Part shown: piece by piece, positions 42,735-50,638 of the stretch
Position numbering within the stretch: position 1 is the stretch's first letter
Layout: the number at the start of each line of letters is the position of its first letter
Assembly: GCA_964573395.1 (NCBI GenBank)
Contig: CAZNJI010000005.1
Coordinates: 1 to 64,000, forward strand
DNA: 64,000 bases
DNA from: DATIBQ01 sp964573395
GTDB taxonomy: Bacteria; Patescibacteriota; Minisyncoccia; Phycocordibacterales; UBA9973
Reading direction: 5' to 3'
Position numbers and translations under genes: made by a program
The notes under the pieces: model-generated
Databases searched by the model: none
Told to the model about the DNA's origin: nothing
What the model saw: the letters and a program-made list of their open reading frames with translations, nothing else

Positions 42735-44399
42735 CAAAGTCGAACAAACATCCCTGAAAATAGGATTTTGTTCCGAAACATCAATGATATTTTCAGGTTC
42801 GAACTGTATGTTCTTCTGTTTTGCCGCACTTAGTCCATCAATTAGAGTTTGAAACTCTTCTGCGTTGGTAATACTCATTTTTTCTTCATTCCAGATAAGG
42901 TTCGATTTAAACTTCTTCAAAACAACTCGTTTAGCCTTGGTATCATCTGAAGAAAGAACATCCACGAAAGATTGTGTTAAATCAACAATTTCACGCATTC
43001 GTATTGACCAATCCTGTCTTTGTATTGATTGCGTTTTAAGCTCAGCAACTTCCCTATCAATTTTTTCAGCATCTTTTTTGTAATCATCGGGAGAAGTTAC
43101 ACCATCGTTTAAATACTGTCGTGCTCGGTCCTTGCGTGCAAGAAGCTGTTCAAGGTGACTTTTTCTTCCTTGTTCAATCGTTACAATGTGCTCTACTTCT
43201 CTATCTTTCATTTCTTGAATATTTCTCCTGCACCAATCCGCTAAAGCTGGCGATAGTTGAAGATTTTCCTTAACGTAGCTGATTAAGTAGTCAGTAATAC
43301 AAGATTCTTCAATATATCGAGCTTTGAGTTTTTTCTTTCTACGACTGACGTTGTAATAGTAATGGTATGAGAGGTATTTAGGGCTCTTAATTTCTGCAAG
43401 TGTTTTGTTGCATTTAGGGCAACAGTCCTTGTTCTGGTAGGAGAATTTATATTTGCACTCGCAAATTAATTGAAGCTTTATATCTGGACCAATAAATTCA
43501 CCGTAAGGAGATTTAATAAAACCACTATAAGGAGTTAAGTGCTCTTTTGTCTTTGGAACACTTCTATCTCCAAGCATTCTGCGTACCTTGTAATGTTCTG
43601 CCTCGGTTATCATTCGAGGTAATTCTGGAGCAAGCTCATATCGTTCTCCTCCATAGTAAAAGAAGCCTGCAAAAATAGGGTCTTTCAAAATTTCATAAAT
43701 ACGTGAGTAAGTAATAAATTTCCCACCAATTCTTTTACTCTTCCGTGTTGTGAACTTAACTTCATTTACTGCCCACTCATAGAGCTGTGTTCCGGAATAG
43801 CTTCCGGAAAGAAACATACTGAACATCTGTTTGATAATGTTAAACCGATCCTCATCTACTAACCACTTCCTATTTCCCTTTTCTTCGCTTCGATCATTTT
43901 TAAACCCAAGAGCCGCAAGACCATGTGGGTATCCCATGCTAGCTTTCTTTGCCTGCCCTCGTTTTACGTTTACCGAAAGATCTCGACTAAACTGATTAGC
44001 TGAACCAAATTCAACTGACATAAGGAGTGCATTTTCGTTTGGAAGATATACTTTAGTAGGAGTAATAATTGCTTTGATGATTCCTTTTTGAAGTAAGTCT
44101 ATTATGAGCCCTCCATCAACCATGTTTCGAGCAAGACGGTCCAATTTCCAGCAGATAATTGCATTGATTTTTCCCTCATGTAGGTCTTTAATCATTCGCT
44201 TATAAATCTCACGCTCTCCGGCAAAATGTGCCGATTTTGCTTCTTCATACAATTCTGACTTCACTATTTCCCAATATGAAATTAGACGCTCTGCCTCTTC
44301 CTTTTGGGCTGGAATTGAAAGGACCTGTTTTTCTTCAGATTCTTGCGATTTCCTACAATAAATTCCTGGAATTAAATCTTTTATTTGGTTCCTGTCCAT
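42723..44399 (-). CDS. Large serine recombinase (integrase)
   Basis: This 558-aa site-specific recombinase has the resolvase domain (GIYCRKSQESEEKQVLSIPAQ, nucleophile Ser18; ICWKLDRLARN), the Recombinase domain (about residues 160-270), a zinc ribbon (CECKYKF...CCPKC near residue 310) and a C-terminal coiled coil. The last codons, CTC CCC CGG TAG, lie inside the tRNA-Asn acceptor stem, so the protein ends TLLPR. The repeats at 51.3-53.9 kb encode, in the same frame, a 35-residue continuation after the same LP. Integration has therefore probably replaced the native C-terminus. Confidence 0.93.
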   Translation of the reverse strand: MDRNQIKDLIPGIYCRKSQESEEKQVLSIPAQKEEAERLISYWEIVKSELYEEAKSAHFAGEREIYKRMIKDLHEGKINAIICWKLDRLARNMVDGGLIIDLLQKGIIKAIITPTKVYLPNENALLMSVEFGSANQFSRDLSVNVKRGQAKKASMGYPHGLAALGFKNDRSEEKGNRKWLVDEDRFNIIKQMFSMFLSGSYSGTQLYEWAVNEVKFTTRKSKRIGGKFITYSRIYEILKDPIFAGFFYYGGERYELAPELPRMITEAEHYKVRRMLGDRSVPKTKEHLTPYSGFIKSPYGEFIGPDIKLQLICECKYKFSYQNKDCCPKCNKTLAEIKSPKYLSYHYYYNVSRRKKKLKARYIEESCITDYLISYVKENLQLSPALADWCRRNIQEMKDREVEHIVTIEQGRKSHLEQLLARKDRARQYLNDGVTSPDDYKKDAEKIDREVAELKTQSIQRQDWSIRMREIVDLTQSFVDVLSSDDTKAKRVVLKKFKSNLIWNEEKMSITNAEEFQTLIDGLSAAKQKNIQFEPENIIDVSEQNPIFRDVCSTLLPR

Positions 44400-44767
44400 A
44401 ATTGGTTATCTATATTATTTTAACTCATTTTTACGTAGCACCCGACCTTTCTGCCTATAATGCATGGCATACCGATAATTTATGTAACAATCTAGGTATA
44501 AATACTGACGGCCTCTGCCCTAGAACTCCTGCATATGGTTCATTCTCTGAAGTTCCCTCTCTTAGGCATCATATTTATTGACCATATGAGGTGCTTATTA
44601 ATGGGCTGGGTGCGGTGTAGGTCGTCGAAACGCATTATTCCCAGCTTTCACATAAACACCCCATGTAGCCTTCATTTTCGTGTACATTGACCAATGTACC
44701 TTATTAAAGCGGTGTCTTTTTATCGCGAGTATTCACCAAAGTTCGCTGTGTAGATTGAATTGTCGAA
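44400..44767. other. Gene-free stretch upstream of the recombinase
   Basis: No ORF is supported. A near-perfect palindrome GTACATTG-A-CCAATGTAC lies at 44682-44699 and could be a repressor or accessory binding site. An AT-rich TAATAT box lies shortly before the recombinase ATG. Confidence 0.5.
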
Positions 44768-44938
44768 TCATTTTTTTTCCTGTTTAATAGACTCAACAAA
44801 TAATGTAAGTAGAAAATCACCGATATTATTTATATCTGTATCAGATAGTTTTTGTGCGCCAGAATGACCTATTTCGTTTTGTAAGACAAAACGTAAATCA
44901 TCAATCGCTTTTTGACTTAATCTTCTTATCTCTTCCAC
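44768..44938 (-). CDS. Small helical protein
   Basis: The conserved-looking part is VEEIRRLSQKAIDDLRFVL followed by QNEIGHSGAQKLSDTDINNIGDFLLTLFV, read in parts, two or three amphipathic helices. An ATG start at 44983 would put the first 15 codons across a terminator-like hairpin, so I prefer the GTG at 44938 (about 56 aa), though this is uncertain. No family is recognised. Confidence 0.4.
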   Translation of the reverse strand: MEEIRRLSQKAIDDLRFVLQNEIGHSGAQKLSDTDINNIGDFLLTLFVESIKQEKK

Positions 44939-44971
44939 TGTTGTGTGCCTATTAAATAAACACAGAACAAA

Positions 44972-45053
44972 AAAGCCGAGCACCTAATATTAGGTTGTCT
45001 CGGCTTTTTTGTAAGGGAATACAACCTAGGTTAAATTAGGTTATATTCCCTTA
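44972..45053. terminator. Adjacent hairpins with T tracts
   Basis: AAGCCGAG/CTCGGCTT enclose ACCTAATATTAGGT and are followed by T6; then AAGGGAATA/TATTCCCTT enclose ACCTA/TAGGT. The first looks like a bidirectional terminator. Confidence 0.6.
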
Positions 45054-45162
45054 GAGAAATAAGGAAACGTTGCACTGTTCTATAACTCGAATCGCTGTTT
45101 CTTGATGGTCACATAAAGCGCCCTCACAAGTTGCTAGAATTTGACTTTAAAAGTTCTGTAGC

Positions 45163-45233
45163 AAAACACCCACCACAACTGTAAGGTATTGGAGTACATA
45201 TTGTTGTGAGGGATGTTTTACTCTCCAATACCT
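45163..45233. other. Interleaved inverted repeats (possible pseudoknot)
   Basis: AGGTATTGGAG (45184-45194) pairs perfectly with CTCCAATACCT (45223-45233). A 17-base arm before it (AAAACACCCACCACAAC) pairs imperfectly with GTTGTGAGGGATGTTTT between the two. The order A-B-A'-B' is that of a pseudoknot. Apart from this, 45054-45302 shows no gene. Confidence 0.4.
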
Positions 45234-45302
45234 AATTTTATTTTAGTAAATAAAAATCAAATTGTCTATAAGTTGATTTAGAAATCAAGAAATCAAGTTT
45301 AA

Positions 45303-45449
45303 TTAATCCTCAAAACCACCTAATAAAGCGATTATTATTCCCATAACAACAAGTGAAGCAATCGCTGTCCAGAAACCGCCCATTAATAATGCAATGATAA
45401 AAACAATTACGGCTAATATTCTCATGAATATATGAATAAAAAACTTCAT
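45303..45449 (-). CDS. 48-aa membrane protein
   Basis: The product MKFFIHIFMRILAVIVFIIA then LLMGGFWTAIASLVVMGIII and ALLGGFED is almost wholly hydrophobic, with one or two spans. It starts 2 bases after the stop of the 76-aa membrane gene (TAA, AA, ATG), so the two form an operon. The function is unknown; size and pairing are compatible with a holin-like or small toxin-like protein, but nothing proves this. Confidence 0.55.
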   Translation of the reverse strand: MKFFIHIFMRILAVIVFIIALLMGGFWTAIASLVVMGIIIALLGGFED

Positions 45450-45451
45450 TT

Positions 45452-45682
45452 TTAATCTTTCTTAACCAAACTATATTCCTTCGGTTTCTTTCCAGTAATC
45501 TTATGAATTACTTTATTAGCGATAGTACATCCAATTACTACAGCAATGATTAAAGGTATAAGTCCTTGAACAATAAGACCATTAACAATACCTATTACAA
45601 TCAAAACAATAAATAACCCAACAATATAAGCAATGATTATTCTTCCTGTACTAGGCTTCTTAATATTTAACTCTTCATTCAT
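45452..45682 (-). CDS. 76-aa membrane protein
   Basis: Two hydrophobic spans (IIIAYIVGLFIVLIVIGIV and LIVQGLIPLIIAVVIGCTIA) lie between a short polar N-terminus and the basic tail NKVIHKITGKKPKEYSLVKKD. The function is unknown. It is coupled with the 48-aa gene. Confidence 0.6.
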   Translation of the reverse strand: MNEELNIKKPSTGRIIIAYIVGLFIVLIVIGIVNGLIVQGLIPLIIAVVIGCTIANKVIHKITGKKPKEYSLVKKD

Positions 45683-45751
45683 AGTTTAATTTTTTGTTTA
45701 AAAACAATAAAACATTCTTTTAATAATTAAATGGGTTTTTGTATATAAAAC

Positions 45752-45890
45752 GCAAAAAGCCCAACACGAAGGTGGTAGCTTGCGCTACCCATACCAGTTT
45801 CCCGGTATGACCAGTGACGGCAGACCCTTCGATGTTGGGTTCTTTGCACGTCACTGGTTTTTCTTCACCATGCCAGCCCTAGGGGCTGGT
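45752..45890. ncRNA. Candidate structured RNA
   Basis: Arms 45752-45771 and 45828-45847 (CCCAAC/GTTGGG at the centre) form a long imperfect stem. It encloses the hairpins GGTAGC/GCTACC and ATACC/GGTAT. CCAGTGACG (45811-45819) is perfectly complementary to CGTCACTGG (45849-45857) outside the stem, giving a pseudoknot or an alternative fold. GCCAGCCC/GGGCTGG follows. Neither strand has an ORF here. 45683-46113 holds no other feature. Confidence 0.5.
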
Positions 45891-46113
45891 TTAGGCTACT
45901 TCGCTAAGTATTACACGAAAATATGAAGTTTTCTACAGATAGGTTTAAAAACCCAAAAACCCAAGAAATCCATATTTTCTTAGGTAGATAAGAGTCCGGT
46001 TTTTAAACCGGAAAACCCGATATTTTGGTTTAAAAACCAAAAAAACAATAACCCTTAAAAATTGATTTAGAAATCAATTAATCAGAAATTGGCTTGTAAA
46101 CACAAATATAGCT

Positions 46114-47031
46114 ATGATGCCAAATATGGAAAACTCTCCCACCCCTAAAACAATGTTTACTGATACATTTCCTGATGATATTACGTCTGACGAAGAATTA
46201 GATGTTATAAAAGCTCAATATCCAGATTACGATGATTATTATGTGGCGAGTGGTTCCATTAAGGAACGTAGAGAAAGTTTTGATGCAATGTATCAAATAT
46301 ACGCTCCTTATGCCGATAAACACTTTCTTTCCGATCTAAAAAAGCATTTCCATGAACGAACATGGGAAATGTATATTGGATATACCCTAATAAAAAATGG
46401 TGTCTCATTTACATCCACAAATAAAGGACCAGATATTCTTATTGAAACACCTGAAGGGAAAATATGGATTGAAGCTGTTGTTTGTAACAGTGGAGATGGC
46501 CCAGATCGTGTCCCAGCTATGATATATGGTGTAGCCTCAGATGTACCCGATGATGAAATGATTATCAGAATGGCAAATAGCCTTGATGCCAAATTTAAAA
46601 AATATCAAAAATATATTAATGAAGATATTGTGTCAGTAGAAGATAAATTAATCATTGCTGTAAACGCCGGTATTTTTAGCCACGTAGTTGATGGAGATAT
46701 GCCACTTATTCTAAAAGCAATTTTTGCTATCGGATTCCGAACATTATCATTACCAATCGACGGAAAAGGACCAGTAAAACCAGGGATCTCGACTAGAAAT
46801 TTTATTGAAAAGAAAAATGGAAGCAAGGTTGCAACCACTTTCTTTTTAGAAAAAGAACATGCTTCAATTAGTGCTGTTTTATATACCAGTAGAACAGTGC
46901 TTAATCAAGATGAGCCAGCTGGGACTAATATAATGGTAGTTCGTAATCCAATAGCTACTAATCCTCTCCCGGATGATGCGTTCCCATTTATGCATCAAAT
47001 TATTACTAAAGGAGGCATTATAGAATTATGA
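46114..47031 (+). CDS. PD-(D/E)XK nuclease-like protein
   Basis: The 305-aa protein contains FHERTWEMYIGYTLIKNGVSF, then GPDILIETPEGKIWIEAVVCN, the pattern of a restriction-type fold: a helix, a PD-like strand and an acidic strand. The final residue of the motif is Val or Ala rather than Lys, so catalysis is uncertain. The stop overlaps the start of the HNH gene (ATGA), so they are coupled. The pair could be a defence nuclease system or a mobile-element function. Confidence 0.55.
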   Translation: MMPNMENSPTPKTMFTDTFPDDITSDEELDVIKAQYPDYDDYYVASGSIKERRESFDAMYQIYAPYADKHFLSDLKKHFHERTWEMYIGYTLIKNGVSFTSTNKGPDILIETPEGKIWIEAVVCNSGDGPDRVPAMIYGVASDVPDDEMIIRMANSLDAKFKKYQKYINEDIVSVEDKLIIAVNAGIFSHVVDGDMPLILKAIFAIGFRTLSLPIDGKGPVKPGISTRNFIEKKNGSKVATTFFLEKEHASISAVLYTSRTVLNQDEPAGTNIMVVRNPIATNPLPDDAFPFMHQIITKGGIIEL

Positions 47032-48026
47032 AAACCTGCATTTATTGTAGATCGCAGAATCAATCTTTATTTAAAGGGGTTGAGCATCTTATACCCCAAA
47101 GTTTTGGTACTTTCAGCTCTGAGACTCCAACGTTAAAATGTGTTTGTGATGAGTGCAATGCTTTCTTTGCAAAAGAACTCGACCAAATACTTGCTCGTGA
47201 CAGCTGGGAAGGTGTAGAGAGATACAAAAAAGGAATTAAATCCAGAGAACAAAGACCTATTAAGAGACTAAAATTTAGTCTCGAAAATACCCCAGAAATG
47301 GGCGAATTTGGCGGAATGGTTTTTGAAGGTGTTGATGCTACTACAGGAAAATTACTACATCCGAAAGGGCAATTTCATATAAAAAACATTAAAACTAAAA
47401 AATTTGATGTCTTCTTTACAGATGCAATAAAAAATATAAAACTTGATGATGAAACGTATGGAGTAAAAGGCACGAGAGAAACAAAAATATTTGCAAATTC
47501 TGAAGAAGAACACCAAGCTGTTTTTGATGAAGTAAGAAAAATTATTCCGACTTATAAAATAAAAGAAAAATTTCAACCTCCATTTATTCAAGGTAGAAAA
47601 GATGATGAAGTAATTGAACTTCCAATTTGGATTGAGGGAACTATTGATCATCCTATAAAAAGAGGATTAATAAAGATTCTTCTAAATTTTTCAGCTTACT
47701 ATATTGGAAATGAAGAAGTTCTTAAGTCGGAATGGGATAAAGCAAGAGACTACGTTAGACTTAATTCAGAACCAATCTTGGGTAAAGCTGATACTAAACC
47801 TTTCTGGGGAGATGAAACAGAAGTAATGCGTCTCCCAAATGATAGCTTTAATATTCTTGTTGAGAATAAAGGTAAAGATGTAATAGGAAAAATCCAAATA
47901 TATAATTTTTATACCCACACCTTTATTCTCGCTGAGAATCACAGTATTCCTATAGGAAAAGAAAAAGCTATGCGCTTTACTAAAGGAAAACCTCCATACC
48001 GCGCAGAAAAAAGAACAGTGTTTTAA
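47028..48026 (+). CDS. HNH endonuclease
   Basis: The N-terminus CIYCRSQNQS, EHLIPQSFG and CVCDECNAFFAKELD is an HNH motif of the HNH_5 kind, with two CxxC zinc knuckles around the EH metal site. The remaining 260 residues, mixed alpha/beta, are unrecognised and may bind DNA or sense a signal. The 332-aa gene overlaps the nuclease-like gene upstream by 4 bases. Confidence 0.8.
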   Translation: MKTCIYCRSQNQSLFKGVEHLIPQSFGTFSSETPTLKCVCDECNAFFAKELDQILARDSWEGVERYKKGIKSREQRPIKRLKFSLENTPEMGEFGGMVFEGVDATTGKLLHPKGQFHIKNIKTKKFDVFFTDAIKNIKLDDETYGVKGTRETKIFANSEEEHQAVFDEVRKIIPTYKIKEKFQPPFIQGRKDDEVIELPIWIEGTIDHPIKRGLIKILLNFSAYYIGNEEVLKSEWDKARDYVRLNSEPILGKADTKPFWGDETEVMRLPNDSFNILVENKGKDVIGKIQIYNFYTHTFILAENHSIPIGKEKAMRFTKGKPPYRAEKRTVF

Positions 48027-48060
48027 ATATTAATTAAAAACCACCTTTTTAGTTATTTTT

Positions 48061-48738
48061 ATGAAGCTACTAGAAATATTTAATACTCGGGAATTAGCGA
48101 CAATAGTATGGGTCATTATTTTATTTGTATATCTTATCCGAAAACCAGAAATTCGCTCTAGTTTACTGCGATTTTTAAAAAGTGTTTTTAAATTATGGAA
48201 AATAGTGCTTAGCATGATTATCTACATCATTTTCTGTATTTTTATTTTGCACAAAATGTCGTTCTGGAATATGGATTTACTTAAATTAACAATTTTTTGG
48301 TTTTTTGGTTGGGCTTCTGTAATGTTTATAAACCTCAACGATATACAAAAAAATAAAAGTTACCTCAAAAAAGTACTAGTTAATATTTTAGGGTTAACAG
48401 TTGTTATTTCATTTATCACAAATTTCTATACATTTCCCTTTATAGCTGAACTGATCCTTTTACCAATCATTACGATCCTTTTAGTATTCACAGTTATGCC
48501 TCAAATTAAAGGCAACCTAAAAGTAAATAGACTCATAAACCAAGTACTAATTGTTTTTGGACTTATTGTATTAGCTATTAATATAAAGAGAGTAATATGT
48601 AATTTCCAAACTTTCTCCTCTATGAACACTCTACTAGAATTTCTTCTACCAATAATCCTATCCTTAATGTTTTTACCGTATCTTTATTTACTATTCCTTT
48701 ATTCAGAATGTGAACAAAAGAAAATAAAGGGTAAATAA
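48061..48738 (+). CDS. Multi-span membrane protein
   Basis: This 225-aa protein has about six or seven hydrophobic segments, for example LATIVWVIILFVYLI, IVLSMIIYIIFCIFIL, LTIFWFFGWASVMFI and LLPIILSLMFLPYLYLLFLY. No family is recognised. It follows the HNH gene by 34 bases on the same strand and could be its membrane partner. Confidence 0.65.
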   Translation: MKLLEIFNTRELATIVWVIILFVYLIRKPEIRSSLLRFLKSVFKLWKIVLSMIIYIIFCIFILHKMSFWNMDLLKLTIFWFFGWASVMFINLNDIQKNKSYLKKVLVNILGLTVVISFITNFYTFPFIAELILLPIITILLVFTVMPQIKGNLKVNRLINQVLIVFGLIVLAINIKRVICNFQTFSSMNTLLEFLLPIILSLMFLPYLYLLFLYSECEQKKIKGK

Positions 48739-48797
48739 TATTCCGAAGATCTGTACATAAGGCGGAGTTCTTCTGGTAATTTGTTACAATCTAACCT

Positions 48798-49559
48798 ATG
48801 CCAACAGAGGCTCATTTTACGCTATACCTCGATGAAACTGGGGATCATCTTCTTTACTCAGAGGAAGAATACCTTCAAAATTCAGAACTAGAAAGTCATT
48901 GTACTCTCTTAGGCTACATCCTTCAAAATGACGTTAAGCCTATTGTAAAAGAAGGACTCAAAGCCTTGAAAAGAGAATTTTGGAAGACGGATGAAGTTAT
49001 ATTACATAGTGTAAAGATACGTCATAAACAAGGATGCTTCGCTTTGTTTCATTACATACCTGAAATGTATGAGAAATTTAAGGTTCGATTAATGGAGATT
49101 ATTAAACTATCTAACCCCGTGATTGTATGTAGTTCACTAGACAAGCGATTATGGATTAAAAAATATCCAAGGAAATACTACTTTAAAGACGATCCTTATG
49201 ATCAGGCATTTATTTTTCTTCTGGAAAAATATGCGCGTTTTCTTAACGATCAGAAATACGACAAAGTGGTTGGTCGAATATCTGTTGAAAAAAGAGATCC
49301 CGCCAGAGACAAATCGCTAAGAGAGACATATACGAGCGTAAAGAGAAATGGTACTCAATTTCGCAATAAAAACTTTTTCGATAAACTCTCGGATAAAATG
49401 GATTTTGACAGTAAAGGATTCAATATTCCCGGTTTGCAATTGAGTGACTATTGTTCATATCCTTTTTATATAAACCATAAATTTCCTACTCGAGATAATA
49501 AATTATATGAACTACTTAAGACATATATTTATAACTGTGGACATAAAAAATGGCCCTAA
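48798..49559 (+). CDS. DUF3800 family protein
   Basis: The start FTLYLDETGDHLL, a mid segment VVGRISVEKRDPARDKSLRE and the end IPGLQLSDYCSYPFYI give the RNase H-like pattern of DUF3800: an early Asp-Glu, a later acidic strand and LQLxD near the C-terminus. The family is common in mobile elements and phage-defence regions, and nuclease activity is suspected. TACAAT lies 7 bases before the ATG. A terminator follows. Length 253 aa. Confidence 0.82.
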   Translation: MPTEAHFTLYLDETGDHLLYSEEEYLQNSELESHCTLLGYILQNDVKPIVKEGLKALKREFWKTDEVILHSVKIRHKQGCFALFHYIPEMYEKFKVRLMEIIKLSNPVIVCSSLDKRLWIKKYPRKYYFKDDPYDQAFIFLLEKYARFLNDQKYDKVVGRISVEKRDPARDKSLRETYTSVKRNGTQFRNKNFFDKLSDKMDFDSKGFNIPGLQLSDYCSYPFYINHKFPTRDNKLYELLKTYIYNCGHKKWP

Positions 49560-49560
49560 A

Positions 49561-49595
49561 AAACACAAAAGAGCTCGTATTGAGCTCTTTTGTGA
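49561..49595. terminator. Terminator after the DUF3800 gene
   Basis: CACAAAAGAGCTC/GAGCTCTTTTGTG is a 13-bp perfect stem with a 5-base loop. Confidence 0.8.
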
Positions 49596-49702
49596 CCCCT
49601 CATTCGAAGGGAAAATATCACTGAATGATACCTTTTAATTATATATTAAAGAACAATCTTGTATACATAGTTATTAACAGTCCATCAACGTTCGGAACAA
49701 AC

Positions 49703-50209
49703 TCAATGGATAGAAATAAAACCATCATCATAATGCTCTTTAAATTTAATTAAGTTAGTGTCATCAAGTTTGTTTTGAGAAATATACAATTTTGCCGCCT
49801 CGATTATGTCTTTACAAAATGTATGAATATTGATTATCATTTTTCGTGGCTGTATAACTCCTTTATTATAATTACCTCCCAAATAACCGAAATGAGATGA
49901 ACTTTTTTCCGTTAAAACCACAAATTTATCAAAAACGTCCTTAAAATACTTCTCATCTTGAGTTGTTACATCGTCAGTTCCCTGGTGTAGAGCAGCACAT
50001 CGAAAAGCCCAACAAATTTTCCCGGGAATGCCTCTACTTGCATATGTAGGCATATTTTCGTTAAACCATTGTATATATTTCTCTCCTAAACCCCTCTTTC
50101 CTTCTTTTATTGAAACGCATATATCTGGAATTGTTAAGGCAATAAATAATGCTCCGAAGAAGGCTTTATTTTCTAAACATATCTCAATTGAATCACCCAA
50201 TTCATTCAT
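49703..50209 (-). CDS. HEPN-like helical protein
   Basis: This 168-aa protein is helical. WAFRCAALHQG holds an R-x4-H motif like that of HEPN ribonucleases, and the first helix SIEICLENKAFFGALFIALTI fits the fold. HEPN proteins are frequent in toxin-antitoxin and anti-phage systems. It begins 3 bases after the stop of the Cys-rich 115-aa gene, which could be a partner. The identification is by motif only. Confidence 0.5.
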   Translation of the reverse strand: MNELGDSIEICLENKAFFGALFIALTIPDICVSIKEGKRGLGEKYIQWFNENMPTYASRGIPGKICWAFRCAALHQGTDDVTTQDEKYFKDVFDKFVVLTEKSSSHFGYLGGNYNKGVIQPRKMIINIHTFCKDIIEAAKLYISQNKLDDTNLIKFKEHYDDGFISIH

Positions 50210-50212
50210 AAA

Positions 50213-50560
50213 CTAAGATTTAACTATCTTCTTTTTTATTGAATCAACAAATAGGCGGAATGCAGGACGGTTCTCTTTATCGTAAATAATCTTTACTCCC
50301 AGTAAGTGGCCTTTATCACAAGAGAGATCTTTTTTTGAGATAGAAACTTTTGGCTCAATAATCCTATCATGGTACATACGGCGAAGATTGCCTGGACCAT
50401 CTTTTTGATAGTGGCAAATGTGAGCTCCGCATTTCTCGCATGAGATAGCGAGCAGCCGGGAGTACCCGCCTCTTACCTTCTTATATCGATCATTCTTGAA
50501 GCTATTCTTTTTCACGTCGTGAGTATAGCATTCCGAACATCCTCCAACGTTCGGAGCCAT
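50213..50560 (-). CDS. Small Cys-rich protein, probable zinc ribbon
   Basis: Taking the ATG at 50560 gives MAPNVGGCSECYTHDVKKN, then CEKCGAHICHYQKDGPGNL with RRMYHDRI and CDKGHLLGV. Two CxxC knuckles suggest a zinc ribbon. The frame starts 5 codons earlier, but a terminator hairpin covers that start. Operon with the HEPN-like gene. The function is unknown. Confidence 0.55.
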   Translation of the reverse strand: MAPNVGGCSECYTHDVKKNSFKNDRYKKVRGGYSRLLAISCEKCGAHICHYQKDGPGNLRRMYHDRIIEPKVSISKKDLSCDKGHLLGVKIIYDKENRPAFRLFVDSIKKKIVKS

Positions 50561-50562
50561 CA

Positions 50563-50595
50563 AAAAACAGCTCAAATACAGGGCTGTTTTTTGTT
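50563..50595. terminator. Terminator-like hairpin at a gene start
   Basis: AAAAAACAGC/GCTGTTTTTT flank a 12-base loop. On the minus strand it directly precedes the ATG of the Cys-rich gene, so it could attenuate that operon. On the plus strand it would insulate the deacetylase gene. Confidence 0.6.
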
Positions 50596-50602
50596 GCCCC
50601 AG

Positions 50603-50616
50603 TAGGGTTCAGAACT
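50603..50616. repeat. Short repeat TAGGGTTCAGAACT, copy 1
   Basis: The same 14 bases occur at 52473-52486, each preceded by CCCA plus a few bases. GTTCAGAACTC also occurs in the minus strand of every 109-bp repeat, so this may be a remnant recombination site. Confidence 0.45.
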
Positions 50617-50638
50617 CAAATTTGTTACTATGATAGTA

